A stretch of DNA of 64,000 nucleotides from Onchidella celtica (Eukaryota > Mollusca > Gastropoda > Systellommatophora > Onchidiidae), in NCBI GenBank assembly GCA_963931925.1, contig OZ007579.1, forward strand, positions 31,720,519-31,784,518, in the 5' to 3' direction. Both the position numbers and the translations under genes were made by a program. Below are positions 44,930-56,160 of the stretch, in pieces. The notes beneath the pieces are model-generated. The model saw only the letters and a list, made by a program, of their open reading frames with translations. It made no database searches and was not told the origin of the DNA. The first letter of the stretch is position 1. Every line of letters starts with the position of its first letter.

Positions 44930-45085
44930 AGTCAAAATAATAGCAAAAAGAAAAAGTTGTATGCAGCAAAGCCTCGCATAAGAAACAATACAGAAAGGAT
45001 ACACTATTATAACGTTTTCGTTTTACCAATTTCGACTTTGATTATTCAAGCCCTGCTGCGACCCCACAGGTTTTCTGTGTGTTGT
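44930..45085. mobile_element. Family I MITE
   Basis: Left arm AAAAGTTGTATGCAGCAAAG, CCTCGCATAAGAAACAATAC; right end TTCAAGCCCTGCTGCGACCC. The right arm is shortened. Confidence 0.65.
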
Positions 45086-45835
45086 TTTTTTCTTAATATA
45101 TTGGGTACAAAAATGCCTGGATAGAGACCTTAGAGAGACTGTGCACTTTGGGTTAGGTAAACCCCTCATACATAGAAATTAAAATACACGGCAAATCGCC
45201 AAATTTGGATATCGAAGTCAGTTTATTGCATGTAATTGGAACTGACATACACAGAAAGGTTAAATGAGTTTTATATATTATGAAGTAAATACATGCATAC
45301 ACGAGCTTCATGTCTTGCTGCTTCAGGTGTTGGCTCCAAGTTACTTTCAGTCACACAGCTCTATATATAGATAGACCAGAGCAGGAAGTAGGTCAACGTC
45401 ACTGCGCACCCTATAGTGCCCCGTGGTGAGGCAAAAGGACGGCAAGGTTTCGACAAAAAAAAAAGTTTGAAAAATGGTGCACACAGTCATGTTGTGTTCT
45501 ACTGGTGTGGGCTGTAATTAATTGTCGCTTGCTCTCCTTTTTGTCTGCAGTGGCGCAGCGCTAGGTGGCCACGCGAATTGCCGCCATCTTTTAGTGGACA
45601 GGAAGCGAGTCGGTGCAAAAGGAGTGCCATCTCTTTTCTATTGTATTATATTGCTCTATGCTTTCAATACACCTCACTCGCTCCCGGCATTGGTAGTGGA
45701 AGCAGTAGTTTTAAATCACAATTTCTATGTTTAATTTTTCTTGTTTAATCTATAGGAAAGAAACTAATTTCTTCATTATTTTAGTTTTGTAAACATGAGG
45801 TCCACCTCAAGCAGGGAGACCCGGGGTCTTCCATA
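45086..45835. other. Unassigned sequence
   Basis: No coding or repeat signal recognised. Confidence 0.35.
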
Positions 45836-46130
45836 ATACTAATAATAATACACAGCAATCACACAGTGCCCAATCCCCTTAACAACCGGTATCTAAGGGC
45901 TTACAACAGTTATATCACATCTAGTCTACATCACACACACACAACACTCACACATTCTCGGGAAAACGCTTGATGGACATTCACAGTGTAAAAAGATTAC
46001 TCTTCGGGTAATTTATAAAAGTCTTAAATAATGTTCAATCAATCCCAAAGACAGAAACTGGGAATTCCAAACCAGGGGCCCTTGAAAAGAATAAAGATGT
46101 TGCCCCCTTTGCACCCCAATGAATACGACC
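45836..46130 (+). repeat. Family F repeat, long copy
   Basis: (AAT)n-like start, CAATCCCCTTAAC, TAAGGGCTTACAACAG, then a 3' part with TTTATAAAAGTCTTAAATAA and GGGAATTCCAAACCAGGGGC. Confidence 0.55.
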
Positions 46131-46429
46131 CTGTGTGCAAAACGAAGAGGTTCAATAACAAAAAACAAAACAAAACAAAAATAGAAAAAACTGGGTGAAA
46201 CAGAGCTAACAACAGGTTTTGCCCCAGACTTAAATCCGAGTACAGATGGATAGGATGATTAACTGATAAACACTCAGATAACAATCGCTGTTGATAGAAA
46301 TGTCAAAAACAATAACGACTCGTCGCAGTTGTTTACTGAAGAAAACAAAACAATAATTATTTTCATTATCGTAATTTTTATCAGAAAGCGGTGCGGTGGA
46401 TGGGGAGGGGGGCCGGGGTTCGGGAGTGG

Positions 46430-46783
46430 GGGCAGAGAAATACAAGAGAGAGAGACAGATAGAGGGTGAGAGAAAGATATATAAGAGAGAGAGTGTGTGT
46501 GAAAGATAGAAAGAGAGAGGGAGAGAGTGAAAGATAAAGAAAGACATACAAGAGAGAGAGATAGCCAGATAGAAAGACATACAAGAGAGAGTAAGAGTAA
46601 GAGAGTGAAAGATAGAGAGTGAGAGAAGTGGTTAGAAGAGATAGAGTGAAAGACAGAGTGTCAGTGAGAGGGAGATAAAGAGAGAGAGAGACAGAAAGAA
46701 AGAGAAAGAGACTAAAGGAGAAAAGGGTGAGAGAGAAAGAGACAAAGAGAGAGAGAGAGAGAGAAAGAGTGAACGATAGAGAG

Positions 46784-46814
<31 letters not shown>

Positions 46815-46834
46815 CAAAGAGTAAGAGAGAACAA

Positions 46835-46880
<46 letters not shown>

Positions 46881-46885
46881 TGAAT
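46430..46885. repeat. GA-rich microsatellite
   Basis: Imperfect GAGA repeats about 455 bp long; Ser/Leu frames on the minus strand are artefacts. Confidence 0.92.
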
Positions 46886-46889
46886 GGCA

Positions 46890-49129
46890 TTGTTGAGCTG
46901 AAAGTGTGTATGTCATGATTATTTCCTTCTCTCCAAGAGAAACACATGTGAGTGACGTCAAGAGGTCACACATAATTAACCTGTCATAGAACTGATTGAC
47001 ATCTCGTTTAGAGCCAATCATCGGCCAGAACTGTTAATTGTCCGAATGGCCCCATTTTTTCTGTGATCATACAAAAAAAAAAAAAATCGTCACGCTGTAA
47101 CATAATGGCTTATCTCATTTTCTTTCTTTTTTTTGAGGAAAGAGAATGGAACTGTTTTATCAAAGTGATTTTGTTGGCGAATTGTTTTGGTATCAGATGT
47201 TTAATACATTATAGAAGGGACAAATCGATGCATCTGTTTTTGTCTTTTGTTGTTGTTGTTGTTGTTGTTTGTTTACAAGACAATGTTGGGCTTAATCTGA
47301 AGAAGAACAAGAATGGTCAATGCAAATTTGACCTAATCTGACTGTCATGGTTTAAGTACCATAATTGCCGTGCTGGGTCACGACTTTTAAGGAGTTGATT
47401 TTTCATGCAAGGAGTTGATTTTTCACGGTCTCGTTGATTATAACCAGCGTAATTTGTCCTTGAACTGCTCTCGTGAACAGTTTGTTTTTGAAACACTTTT
47501 TCTTAGAGATGGAAAGAAAGTGGGGCGAGATAGACTAAATGGATAAGTTAGGAGTGACAGTGCAATTCTCGACCCCGTGATTTTGATGAACACTTAGAAG
47601 GGAAGAGAAGGGGTGAATAAGGATAGATAGTTTAAGACGCTTAGTCGCGTTCAGAAATTCGTACATAAAATGTAGAAAGCACGAGGGTTTAAAGATTTCA
47701 GTAATTGTTTTGACATTTTAATTTGACCTTGTCTGTTTTTAGTACAAGGCCGTGACCAACTCCCACGTAGAATATATTAATACTGCGAGATGAGCTCGCA
47801 TGGATGCACCAATCAAATCTAGGGATTTGGACGGTAATTTGCAGGTGGCTGCACAGTATAAAAGTGTAGCCATACCCATGTCCATTACTCCATACAGAAA
47901 ATTCCAATCTGTGCAGGCGTCGGCACGATTCTGCCTGAAGAATCATAAGACTGTTGATTCATGTCTAGTCCACTATAGACATTGAGATGAAGCCGTATGC
48001 TTGAATGAGATATGCCCACTGCTATTGTCTACTGTTCCCTGGTTTTTCTAATACCAGGGACCAAGTGTAAGTGTTTGTCCTTTGATGATTCAACAATGAA
48101 CGAGGAACTGAACATAATTTATCCAGTAGGACAGGATTGCCGCATATGCTAGGAGTGCTACCCAAGAATGCAAGACAAAGATTTATATTGACTTGCCACT
48201 AGTATGAATGTTTGGCATACACATCTGTGAATTGGGATTGATTTGTCTGGATGAGGCTGGGGATTGCCAGCCCATCCTAGAGTAGATCCAATAGACTTAA
48301 CTACGTCAGTTTATATTGACGAGCTTGATCCATTATATGCGGTAGGCACAAATAGCTGAGAGGACATCGTCGCCAGAGACATTAGTATATTGCTTGATAG
48401 ATAGTAGGCAGACTATATCTGAGAGATATATAACTAGTACTTAAATTGTTAGTGAGTCAGAATGATCATAACCTTATAGGAATCTAGAGAAGACTTCTAG
48501 TGACATATTATTGAATTTTCATTTGATGCTGCTGATGTTGTCTTTTAGTATGTAATAGATCTAGACAAAATTGTTAGGAAATTTAATGTAATTAAATGTG
48601 TGGCCCTGCAGGTCTGTTTATGAAACTTATTCAGATGGTTCTTAGTGTGTGGCATGGTACGAAAGAGTAAATAGTAAATACCTCTCGATTTAAAATGCAG
48701 TCATAATTCCATCATTGAGAAGACCCTCTTCATAACAGCTAGAGGGCACTACCACCCAGTACCAGATTTGTAACACTGACTTAAGCCCTTATGTTAAAAC
48801 AGCGGCTATTATAACGTGTCAGTAGGAGCTGGTGCTGAACCGAGTCCAGATTGTTTTGTCTCGGTTTTACTGTAAGATCTGGAATAATGAGTTGAACGGG
48901 ACTTCACGCACTGGGGGAGATTGGAACAAGTTTGACTCACTAGTTTGAGCTCGTCAAAAGTGTCTTGAGTTGCCTGGTGGGACGAGGGACCTCCCGCATT
49001 GAGACAAAACAGACATAAAACAGTCCTGGCCCAGTGTTCTACCAACCAAACTCCGTACATAAGAAAGGAGGTTCTGTATTTCTGTACATATCGTGGGGCA
49101 TTTGCCACATTGTTGTGTATGCGTCTTTT
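46890..49129. other. Unassigned 2.2-kb stretch
   Basis: The longest stretch with no recognised repeat. It has a (TTG)n patch at 47250-47270 and a TATAAAAG string near 47858. Open frames are short and unrecognised. No splice-flanked coding block was convincing. Confidence 0.35.
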
Positions 49130-49345
49130 TGTCGATTTTGAGGTTTTATCATGAAAATGGTTCTCTCGCTCCTAATTTCATCGTGTACAAATGTCATTCC
49201 AATCAGTTAAAAACGTTCCGAGGTAATTCTTTGTGAAGTAATGTTGTCGTTTGATTTTACACAACTCTTCAAAGTTTCGATCCTCATTTTCTCGAAAAGA
49301 CAAAAATGCACATACAACATTCTGGAAAATACTCGACAATATGTA
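49130..49345 (+). repeat. Family Q dispersed repeat
   Basis: TTTTGAGGTTTTATCATGAA, TGGTTCTCTCGCTCCTAATT, TTTTACACAACTCTTCAAAG and ATGCACATACAACATTCTGG align with 50945-51165. Confidence 0.7.
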
Positions 49346-49861
49346 CATAAAGTCAGAAAGTAACAAACACGTTTATTGTCTCAGCTACATCTCGTGAGTC
49401 GAGAAAGTGGAAAGAATAGAAAGTGCGATGCAGACAGAACAAAAGAAAAAAAAAGTTGGGACAGCAAAGAATTATGTGCTAATGACCAACTGAGATCGAA
49501 AGTTGTTATATCTTGGAATCAAATAAAGAACCTACTTAATCTATTCCCCTGGCCCTGAGAATCTAACAAGACTGGACATAAGGAAATACCCACAAATCTC
49601 AAAGATAATCATGGTTCCATTTATATGTCCACTCTGATTTGACCGCAGTGTTATACGGTTATTAAGTATGTCTTGCTCCGACCTGTCTGGTCAGCCTGAT
49701 TTTGTGCTTGCACAATCTCCTACAGGCCAGTCATTATCACGCTGCTTCTTCCCGCAGCAAAAACTCAGGGTTCATTGGTTCTGTTGATGTGTTGGGACAG
49801 AGTGTCAGAAATGTTCACTGTCGTTCTGGGTAATAGTCTCTTCAATTCTGTTATCATCGAT
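49346..49861. other. Unassigned sequence
   Basis: No signal recognised. Confidence 0.35.
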
Positions 49862-50045
49862 TGATAATAATAATAATGGATGGCATATATATAGCGCATA
49901 TCCATTTAAAATGCTCTATGCGCTTTACAGAAGCAACATGTCAACCACAGAACAGAATGGAGCGCCGGCGAAGTGCTCAACACACAACACTGTTTCTTTC
50001 TCTCTCCCTGTCTCGCTCACTCTCTCTCTCTACCTCTCTCTATCT
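49862..50045 (+). repeat. Family F repeat with CT tract
   Basis: ATAATAATAATGGATGGCAT, TATATATAGCGC, CTCTATGCGCTTTACAGAAG, followed by a CT tract at 49992-50043. Confidence 0.6.
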
Positions 50046-50199
50046 CAGAGCAAATTGTAACGCAGGCTGTTAGACGCAGTTCACAGCTCACAACAGTTCA
50101 CAACTCACAACAGTACACAACTCATAACTCACAATTCAAATAATATTTGAAAATTTATTAATAATAATATATATATATGATACATGGATCCATCCATCA

Positions 50200-50237
50200 A
50201 TGCCCCTGTCAGTCTATCCATCCATCCATCCATCCAT

Positions 50238-50276
<39 letters not shown>

Positions 50277-50545
50277 CCTACTCTTCCATCCATCCATCCA
50301 TCCATCCATCCATCCATCCATCCGTCCGTCCATCAATCAATCCAGCTAGCCAACCATCCATTCATCTGCTAATCTATCTATGTATTCACCCATGCATTCA
50401 TCCATGCATCCATTTATCTACCACTCTAACTATGCATCCATCCATCCACTCAACCGCCAATCTGTCCGCGCACCCATCCGACCATCCACCCATCCATCCA
50501 TCTATTCGTCCGTCCATCTATACATCCATCCACTCGACCACATGT
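50200..50545. repeat. CCAT/CCAG microsatellite array
   Basis: (CCAT)n at 50210-50240, (CCAG)n at 50238-50274, more (CCAT)n to 50330, then a diverged ATCC-rich stretch to 50545. Confidence 0.92.
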
Positions 50546-50885
50546 TGATGTCTTCTCCAACGGTTTTTATTTATCAAAGACAAAAGAAAAGAAAAACTAC
50601 GAAAACAAGAAATTAAACATAATTATGTTTATACCCATAACAAACAAGCAAACACCCTTTTTTCCACCATTAAAATGTTTCACAGGATGAAAATCAATTT
50701 TAAAAAAAGCTTGAAAACTACACTTTTCATTTTTGTACACGTTTGAAGTTTCTCTGTCAAAGTTCCCTGTCCAATGTCTGTCCAATGTTATTATTGATCT
50801 ATTGCCTGTGTTGAACAAGTTCCCGTGCCACCCACCCTGTTCATTTACCTGCATCTGTTCAGTTTTAAGCCGAATAATCCCTTTA
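50546..50885. other. Unassigned sequence
   Basis: No signal recognised. Confidence 0.35.
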
Positions 50886-51400
50886 CTCGTGACCTTAGTT
50901 CTTGTTTTGAATGGTATTTGGTATGTTATTGCATGAGACATTTTCCCAATGTTGAGGGTTTGTCGTGAAAGTGGTTCTCTCACTCCTAATTTCATTATGT
51001 ATAAATGTCATATTATGGGCGTGTTTTTTGTGGGCATTTTTATGCAAGTTTCGATTTTGAAGTAATGAACTAAACCCTGATTTTACATAGCTCTTCAAAC
51101 TGTCAATCCCCATTTTCTTGAAAAGGCAAATATGCACATACAACAATAATTCTGGAAAAATAACCGATTGTTTATTCTATCTCTATTTTCTGAAAAACTG
51201 GAGGTATTTTAGTATGTGGAAAAGGTGTACCAAATGCACACTTTGACCCTTGTTTAAAATGCTTTGCGGCACTTATCAAGCTGTTTCACAGTTCCGATTT
51301 ATTCTAACTCCTTATCATAATACCATAGCCCCAAACGTTCTACGTCGAATTTTTCAATTGTGCAGAAAACTGGAGTTGGAACTGACAAGAACTAAGGTCT
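50886..51400 (-). mobile_element. Family A MITE interrupted by family Q
   Basis: The terminus GACCTTAGTTCTTGTT lies at 50888-50903, and the remainder of a family A copy runs from about 51173 to the opposite terminus GACAAGAACTAAGGTC at 51385-51400. The separating 270 bp is family Q sequence. TTGTT occurs at both edges and may be the target duplication. Confidence 0.62.
50905..51172 (+). repeat. Family Q element inserted in family A
   Basis: Aligns with 49130-49345 across GGTTTGTCGTGAAAGTGG, TTCTCTCACTCCTAATTTCA and GCACATACAACAATAATTCT. Inverted ends were not identified. Confidence 0.6.
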
Positions 51401-51568
51401 CAAGCTGCAGAAGAACCTCTGATTTAGTACAGTTTTAATTAGCGATCTGCCAGGTACTGGGTATTTGTCTGTGAAAATAATTATGCAAATCGTAGGTATT
51501 CGATTTTAACAGCAGCAGTCTTGAATGATAAAGAACGAAGAAGTTTCACCGCCATCTGGACAGTAAAC

Positions 51569-51700
51569 TAAGGGATGAAACACATCAAGGCTGGTGTAGG
51601 CTCCAGACCGTTGCCTTGCCTCCCATATAGTTTGCTCCACTCTAGCACAATAGGCACTGCCCGCTGCATCACGCTGTGTCCCTGTGCTGGCAGTGTCTTT
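51569..51700 (+). repeat. Family J MITE, partial copy
   Basis: TAAGGGATGAAACACATCAA, GGCTGGTGTAGGCTCCAGAC and AGCACAATAGGCACTGCCCG align with family J; the second arm is not recognisable. Confidence 0.6.
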
Positions 51701-52001
51701 TGTCCTGGAGTGGAGCAATGAAGAAAATTTGGAGCCAAGGGGCTGATTGCCTGAGAAAAGGTAAGAACCACTGACTGGTTTAGCCAGTAGATGTGTCATG
51801 TTCTGGCACAGGAAACTAAGTTTGATAACGGAGTGTTGAATGCTGTAACTGCTGTTAAGAACGCCAATAAAACTTTCGTATCATATTGAATCCTCTCATC
51901 CATTATCTTTATGCATCTTGGTTTCTTACGCCATCATCTCTGTCAGCACTCGAGATAGTGTTTGTTTTTTGACTAGCCAAGACCTCGATTAACCTACTCC
52001 T

Positions 52002-52080
52002 GCACCAGCCGATTCTGGTCCATCGACTAATTGGATGGTGACGTCACGTTATTGAGTTTCAATGAGACCTGACCAGTCAA
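52002..52080. repeat. Family B MITE, one arm
   Basis: CGACTAATTGGATGGTGACG and TCACGTTATTGAGTTTCAAT form a left arm with an intact TGACGTCA. The right arm is missing. Confidence 0.6.
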
Positions 52081-52082
52081 CT

Positions 52083-52135
52083 AAGATACGATAAGAATCA
52101 CTTTGTTATCTCAAGAGGGAAATTCTCTGTCACAG
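52083..52135 (-). mobile_element. LINE/SINE 3' tail
   Basis: Minus strand: CTGTGACAGAGAATTTCCCT, TTGAGATAACAAAGTGATTC, TTATCGTATCTT. This resembles the tails at 21697 and 43551. Confidence 0.6.
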
Positions 52136-52189
52136 AGTGTTTAACAGCACATACATGGTACACATTAATATCTTACCGTATCATTATAT

Positions 52190-53005
52190 CGGATGGTAAA
52201 AAAAACTGCCCCAACATTTACATCAAATATCTCACAATCCTTTTGATGAATCCGTGAGAAATTTTGGTCAAGTTATGTCCATTGTATGTGAATTGCTAAG
52301 TTAAAATTTCATCAAGATTTAATCATCACTTTTAAAGATATTTTAGATTAAGTGAGTGTTTGTCAAAAATTAATAAAACAAGCCAGCTGATCAAGAACGA
52401 TGAAGATTTTAACGCAAATTCAGCTGTCCAGCGCACAACAGTTGAGTATTTTTTTTGTCCAGAGCGCCTTTATCATGAAGAAAGGCTTTTTCAAAGAAGA
52501 TTATGGTCCTTGCCGGAGTGTCATGGAATGGTAAAACTGATATTCATTTCATAGACACCAAAGTAAATACCGAGGAGTACATTCGTTTGTTGCGAGAAAA
52601 CCTGCTTCCAGACTGTGAACGCTTCTATCCAAACAGGAATTTCATTCTCCAACAGGATGGAACAACAGCACACACTAGTCATACAACTCAAAATTACATT
52701 CAATCATTGAACATTCATAAATAAAATCGAGTGGCCACCACAGTCTCAAGACCTTAATCCAATGGATTACTTTGTATGGAAATCGCCACCCATTTACAAA
52801 GAGATTGCTACGGGAAATAATTTTCGAATGTAGGGCGCAGATTTTTCTTGATGAAATCAGGAAAGCAACATCTGCTGGGAGGAAAAGATTGCGATGTGTA
52901 ATGCAGGAAGATGGCGGTCCTAAAGAACATTTGAATTACTATAATACTAAATTGTAAGTACAGATTTTTATTGTACATCATGTTTTTTGGCATTTTGACC
53001 CACCT
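52190..53005 (+). mobile_element. Tc1/mariner-family transposon with broken transposase
   Basis: Translated fragments in order: VLAGVSWNGKT, then FILQQDGTTAHTS (second catalytic Asp in QDG), then EWPPQSQDLNPMDYFVW (third catalytic residue, an Asp in QSQD), then IRKATSAGRKRLRCVMQ and EDGGPKEHL. About 91 bp separate the last two acidic residues, close to but shorter than the 34 residues typical of mariner. The pieces lie in different frames with stops between, and the N-terminal DNA-binding part is largely missing. Possible degenerate ends GGATGGTAAAA (52193) and TTTTGACCCACC (52994) set the limits tentatively. Confidence 0.8.
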
Positions 53006-53084
53006 TAACGCTTTACTTTATAAGTTTTTTTCAATGAAGCTATTTTATTCAGTTTCCGTATGCACACACATTAAATATTTACCC

Positions 53085-53225
53085 GTTTTTATGCTTTTTA
53101 TTGTATCGTTTGGGTATTATTTCTTACGCGAGGCTTTCCTACACACAACTTTTTTTTTTGGCCAGTTTTTGACTCTTCTTCAAGCCTTGCTGCGACTTCA
53201 TATTTTTTCTGTGTTTTTTTGTAAT
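53085..53225. repeat. Family I MITE, right part
   Basis: TTTTATTGTATCGTTTGGGT, ATTATTTCTTACGCGAGGCT, CACAACTTTTT and TTCAAGCCTTGCTGCGACTT. Confidence 0.65.
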
Positions 53226-53229
53226 ATTT

Positions 53230-53590
53230 CGTTCATTGTAGTTATAGTAATAATTAACTTGTATACCGCTCGGTCCACAAAAAACAAAACAAAAAAGATG
53301 TGCTCTAAAGAGCTGAACTAAGATTAGGAATACGATTAACAGAAGACCAATTCACCATGCTCCCATTCATACATATTAACAAATACTTAATCTACTCTTA
53401 TCCTCAAATCTCTAAGAGTCTGAGACCAAAAAGGAACATCACTGAGTTTAAAAGAAAAAATTCTTAAACAGTTCAGTTTTGAGCCTATTTTTAAATGTGA
53501 CGATGTTTTCACTTTTCCTGGTGCCAACGCTGACGGTGTTTCCAAATGGGTAAACCGGGATCTATTCATCGTTACTTGGTGAGTTGTCCA
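53230..53590 (+). repeat. Family F repeat
   Basis: AATAATTAACTTGTATACCG, CTCTAAAGAGCTGAAC and the 3' block CAGTTTTGAGCCTATTTTTA, CTTTTCCTGGTGCCAACGC. Confidence 0.5.
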
Positions 53591-53948
53591 TAAATAAATG
53601 AAAATAACATGGCTATGTGCTATTATTGTTGTTATTTTTAATTGAACTTGAAATAATAATGTTAAAAATAATATTTCTAACTTTCTCCTTTCTCGGTTGT
53701 TTTGCTATGGTACAAGTTTAGTGTAAACCTCAAATTTCTGATTAAACAGCATGAGGGTAAACTTACATGTGAAAAGTTGTCAGGGTTAACGGGAAGAGAA
53801 AGGTTGGGAACCCCTGTGTTAAAAAAAAACTTCCTTACCAGTATTTTTGAAACTTGTTTTCTTCCTCAGCATAACTTATGTAAACTGATATTTATAATAT
53901 ATATGATAACTCGGATATGTATTTCCTGCTTTGTGCGTTTACCTGCAG
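53591..53948. other. Unassigned, with a possible solo hAT end
   Basis: GGTTGGGAACCCCTG at about 53805-53819 resembles a hAT right terminus, but no partner end was found within reach. Confidence 0.35.
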
Positions 53949-54061
53949 TTCCTCAAGGCAGTTTTAATGATGCGCATTTATGGCAGAAGTTTACATTATT
54001 AGCAAATGATGGATGGAAATCTGAAGAGAGAAAATTCCCTGGTGAAGTGCCAAAGATCTGA
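53949..54061 (+). CDS. Possible terminal exon of an unknown gene
   Basis: A 3' splice-acceptor-like sequence (GTGCGTTTACCTGCAG) precedes an open segment that reads PQGSFNDAHLWQKF, LLANDGWKSEERKF and GEVPKI before a TGA at 54059-54061. The composition is protein-like rather than repeat-derived and no other copy was seen. I do not recognise the family. No matching upstream exon or polyadenylation evidence is available, so this may be a chance frame. Confidence 0.2.
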
Positions 54062-55090
54062 TGAATTGTGTTTCATAAAATGTTATCTTCCCTTTTGACA
54101 AGGAGCGCTCGGTTTGAGTTAATTTTTCTCCAGTTATATTTTTCAGGAAATCGTTGAAGAATTGCAAGAAGAAAGAAACAATATTGCATTTTGATGCATG
54201 TACAGAGTTATTTCAAAACGAAAGTAAAGTGAGTACTGTAATTTGACTGTGGTAAACTTTCAACTAGTACCAATTTCAGATCTATTTTCATGGAGTCCAC
54301 AAATTTAAACGTTTTCTTCAGTGAAGAACCGACTTCGCATTTTTGCAGCACTAGGAAAATGCTTCCTTGAGCACCATCTTCATAATAATTTGAATGTGTG
54401 TATCTATGTTTATTTTGTTGCTGACAGTCAAACCGTCGACCTGGATGGGCTGTAACTTTGGATCACATGGGTGCAAGGGGGTGGGGGGGATAATCTGATA
54501 CCCGGATTATCCCTGAAATGTCGGTCAGCGTGCCATTTTGCTCGATTGTCTATTTGTTTGTCGTACGCCCAATCCCTCTCCCATTTTTTTTAAATAAAAG
54601 AGTATAAATATCTTATATTAGTATGATCTAGCGATACTATTAAGCTTAATCAAGACATATTTGACAGGTATCACATCGGCGCCAAGACAGGGGTGCGTTG
54701 CGGGAAACGAACAAGAACGCAGAACATGTTAAAATTTGTTTTCAAAAAGCCAGGTATCAGTCTGCATCGGAAGCAAAGAGGCTGGATTATCCCGGGCAAC
54801 ACCGGGGCCCCTCTCGCTAGATTTCCTCACCATGCCAAGAACGAGCTGTTAGTTACCTGGGTGATAAAACACATCCGAGATTTTACGTTTAATAAAATCC
54901 AGAAATTGACGGGAAGGCGATCTGACAACGCTTATGTTTGCTGATAATTTACGCTAGTTATTTTCATCGCTGCTCCACGAGACGATAACAGCCCAGATGG
55001 ATTATAATTTATCATCATATTCACCTGCTGTTACAAACATTAGCAATTTCCTCAGTATTTGCTGTTGGTTTTATTGTTCTTTGCACTGGT
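54062..55090. other. Unassigned sequence
   Basis: A small frame at 54693-54944 (RTRTQNMLKFVFKKPGISLH) is unrecognised. A G run lies near 54479-54489. Confidence 0.35.
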
Positions 55091-55097
55091 AGTATTA

Positions 55098-55286
55098 AGG
55101 TAGGATTTTCCTGTGTACCGAAACGGCAACGGAAACGTCAAAAATCCACCAAGTAGTAAAAAGAAAGAGTGTTTCCACGTGTGTGGAAACGGCGTTCTCG
55201 TACAAACGAAAATATTCTTTCTATTTCAGTACTTTAAGAGTTTTTGATGTTGCCGTTTCCGTTTCCGTACACATGAAAACTCAGCT
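55098..55286. mobile_element. PIF/Harbinger-like foldback MITE, 189 bp
   Basis: Ends AGGTAGGATTTTCCTGTGTA and (reverse complement) AGCTGAGTTTTCATGTGTAC continue into about 48 bp of inverted homology with GAAACGGAAACGGCAAC motifs. TTA flanks both sides (55095-55097, 55287-55289). Its termini resemble those at 27546-28239, suggesting a shared transposase group. Confidence 0.7.
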
Positions 55287-55299
55287 TTAGTATAGTAAA

Positions 55300-56160
55300 C
55301 ATGCTGCAAATAGAAAAGGTTGTATGTTGCTAAACCTTGCTTGATAAATAATGCAGAAACGATACTATAAGACACCAAAGGAAAGACAAAATTGGTTTTC
55401 GGCCGAAAAGACTTTCTTCTAGCAAAAACAAAAAAAATTGAATCAGTATGAATAAAAATTTAAATAATAAACTAAATAATTGTTAAACAGTAGGGAGAGA
55501 ATATTAAAGAAATTGTAAAGAAAGCTTGTCCTGTCTTTCCTTTTCCTTTGTGTTTTATTGTATCCCTTCTATGTTATTTCTTACCAGAGGTTTAGCAAAA
55601 GGAAGTGTATATCCGTACAACATGTTGTATGGATATGGACAGTGCATATCCGTACAACATGTTTACCAAAAGCGCGACTGGTGAAGGTTTGCTGAAACAA
55701 AACTTGGTATGGTGTTCACGAATTTAAAATGACAAGACATGGAATAGTCAGATGGACCTGGGGGCGTGAGGGTCTAGTCAGTTTGTATCAATGGGCGGTA
55801 GTCAGATTTGACTAATCAGGCGAAAAGAGGTTGGGGTAGCCATTGGTGATCGACGTACACTCAAGACTTAGTATATTATTAGTGCAGATCACGCAATCTC
55901 CGAGCAGAAGTCGGATTGTTTTGCTACTAAGCCGATTCATATTTTTAAAAACTATGCAAATTAACAAGGTCAGTAATATAGTTTTCCGGTGTGTGTTCTA
56001 CGTCATCGAATTGTGTGCGTTGTACGGATATGCACTGTCCATATCCGCACAACATGTTTTACGGATATGCGCTTCCTTGGCCAAATGCAACTTTTTATCT
56101 TTGCCACGTTTTGACCCAGCCTTCAAGTCTTCCTGCGACCCCACAGATTTGCTGTGAGTT
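55300..56160. mobile_element. Family I MITE, split by a foldback insertion
   Basis: Left: AAAAGGTTGTATGTTGCTAA, AATAATGCAGAAACGATACT and a GACACCAAAGGAAAGAC arm paired with CTTTCCTTTTCCTTTGTG and GTTATTTCTTACCAGAGGTT. The right end resumes at 56083 with AAATGCAACTTTTTATC and TTCAAGTCTTCCTGCGACCC. The joined junction GGTTTAGCAA / AATGCAACTTTTT fits the family consensus. Confidence 0.68.
55599..56078. mobile_element. Family R foldback element, about 480 bp
   Basis: Arms of about 60 bp are inverted: left AAGGAAGTGTATATCCGTAC, ACATGTTGTATGGATATGGA, CAGTGCATATCCGTACAAC; right begins GTTGTACGGATATGCACTG and ends GGATATGCGCTTCCTT. Each arm carries three alternating GGATAT/ATATCC motifs. The 360-bp interior has no recognisable gene. 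Target duplication is unclear. Confidence 0.7.

Noticed and set aside
47700-48600. Possible promoter-bearing long terminal repeat of a retroelement
   Set aside because: Only a TATAAAAG string supports it; no matching second copy, primer-binding site or polymerase motif is visible.
53790-53820. Complete hAT element ending at GGTTGGGAACCCCTG
   Set aside because: No matching left terminus or octamer duplication was found upstream.
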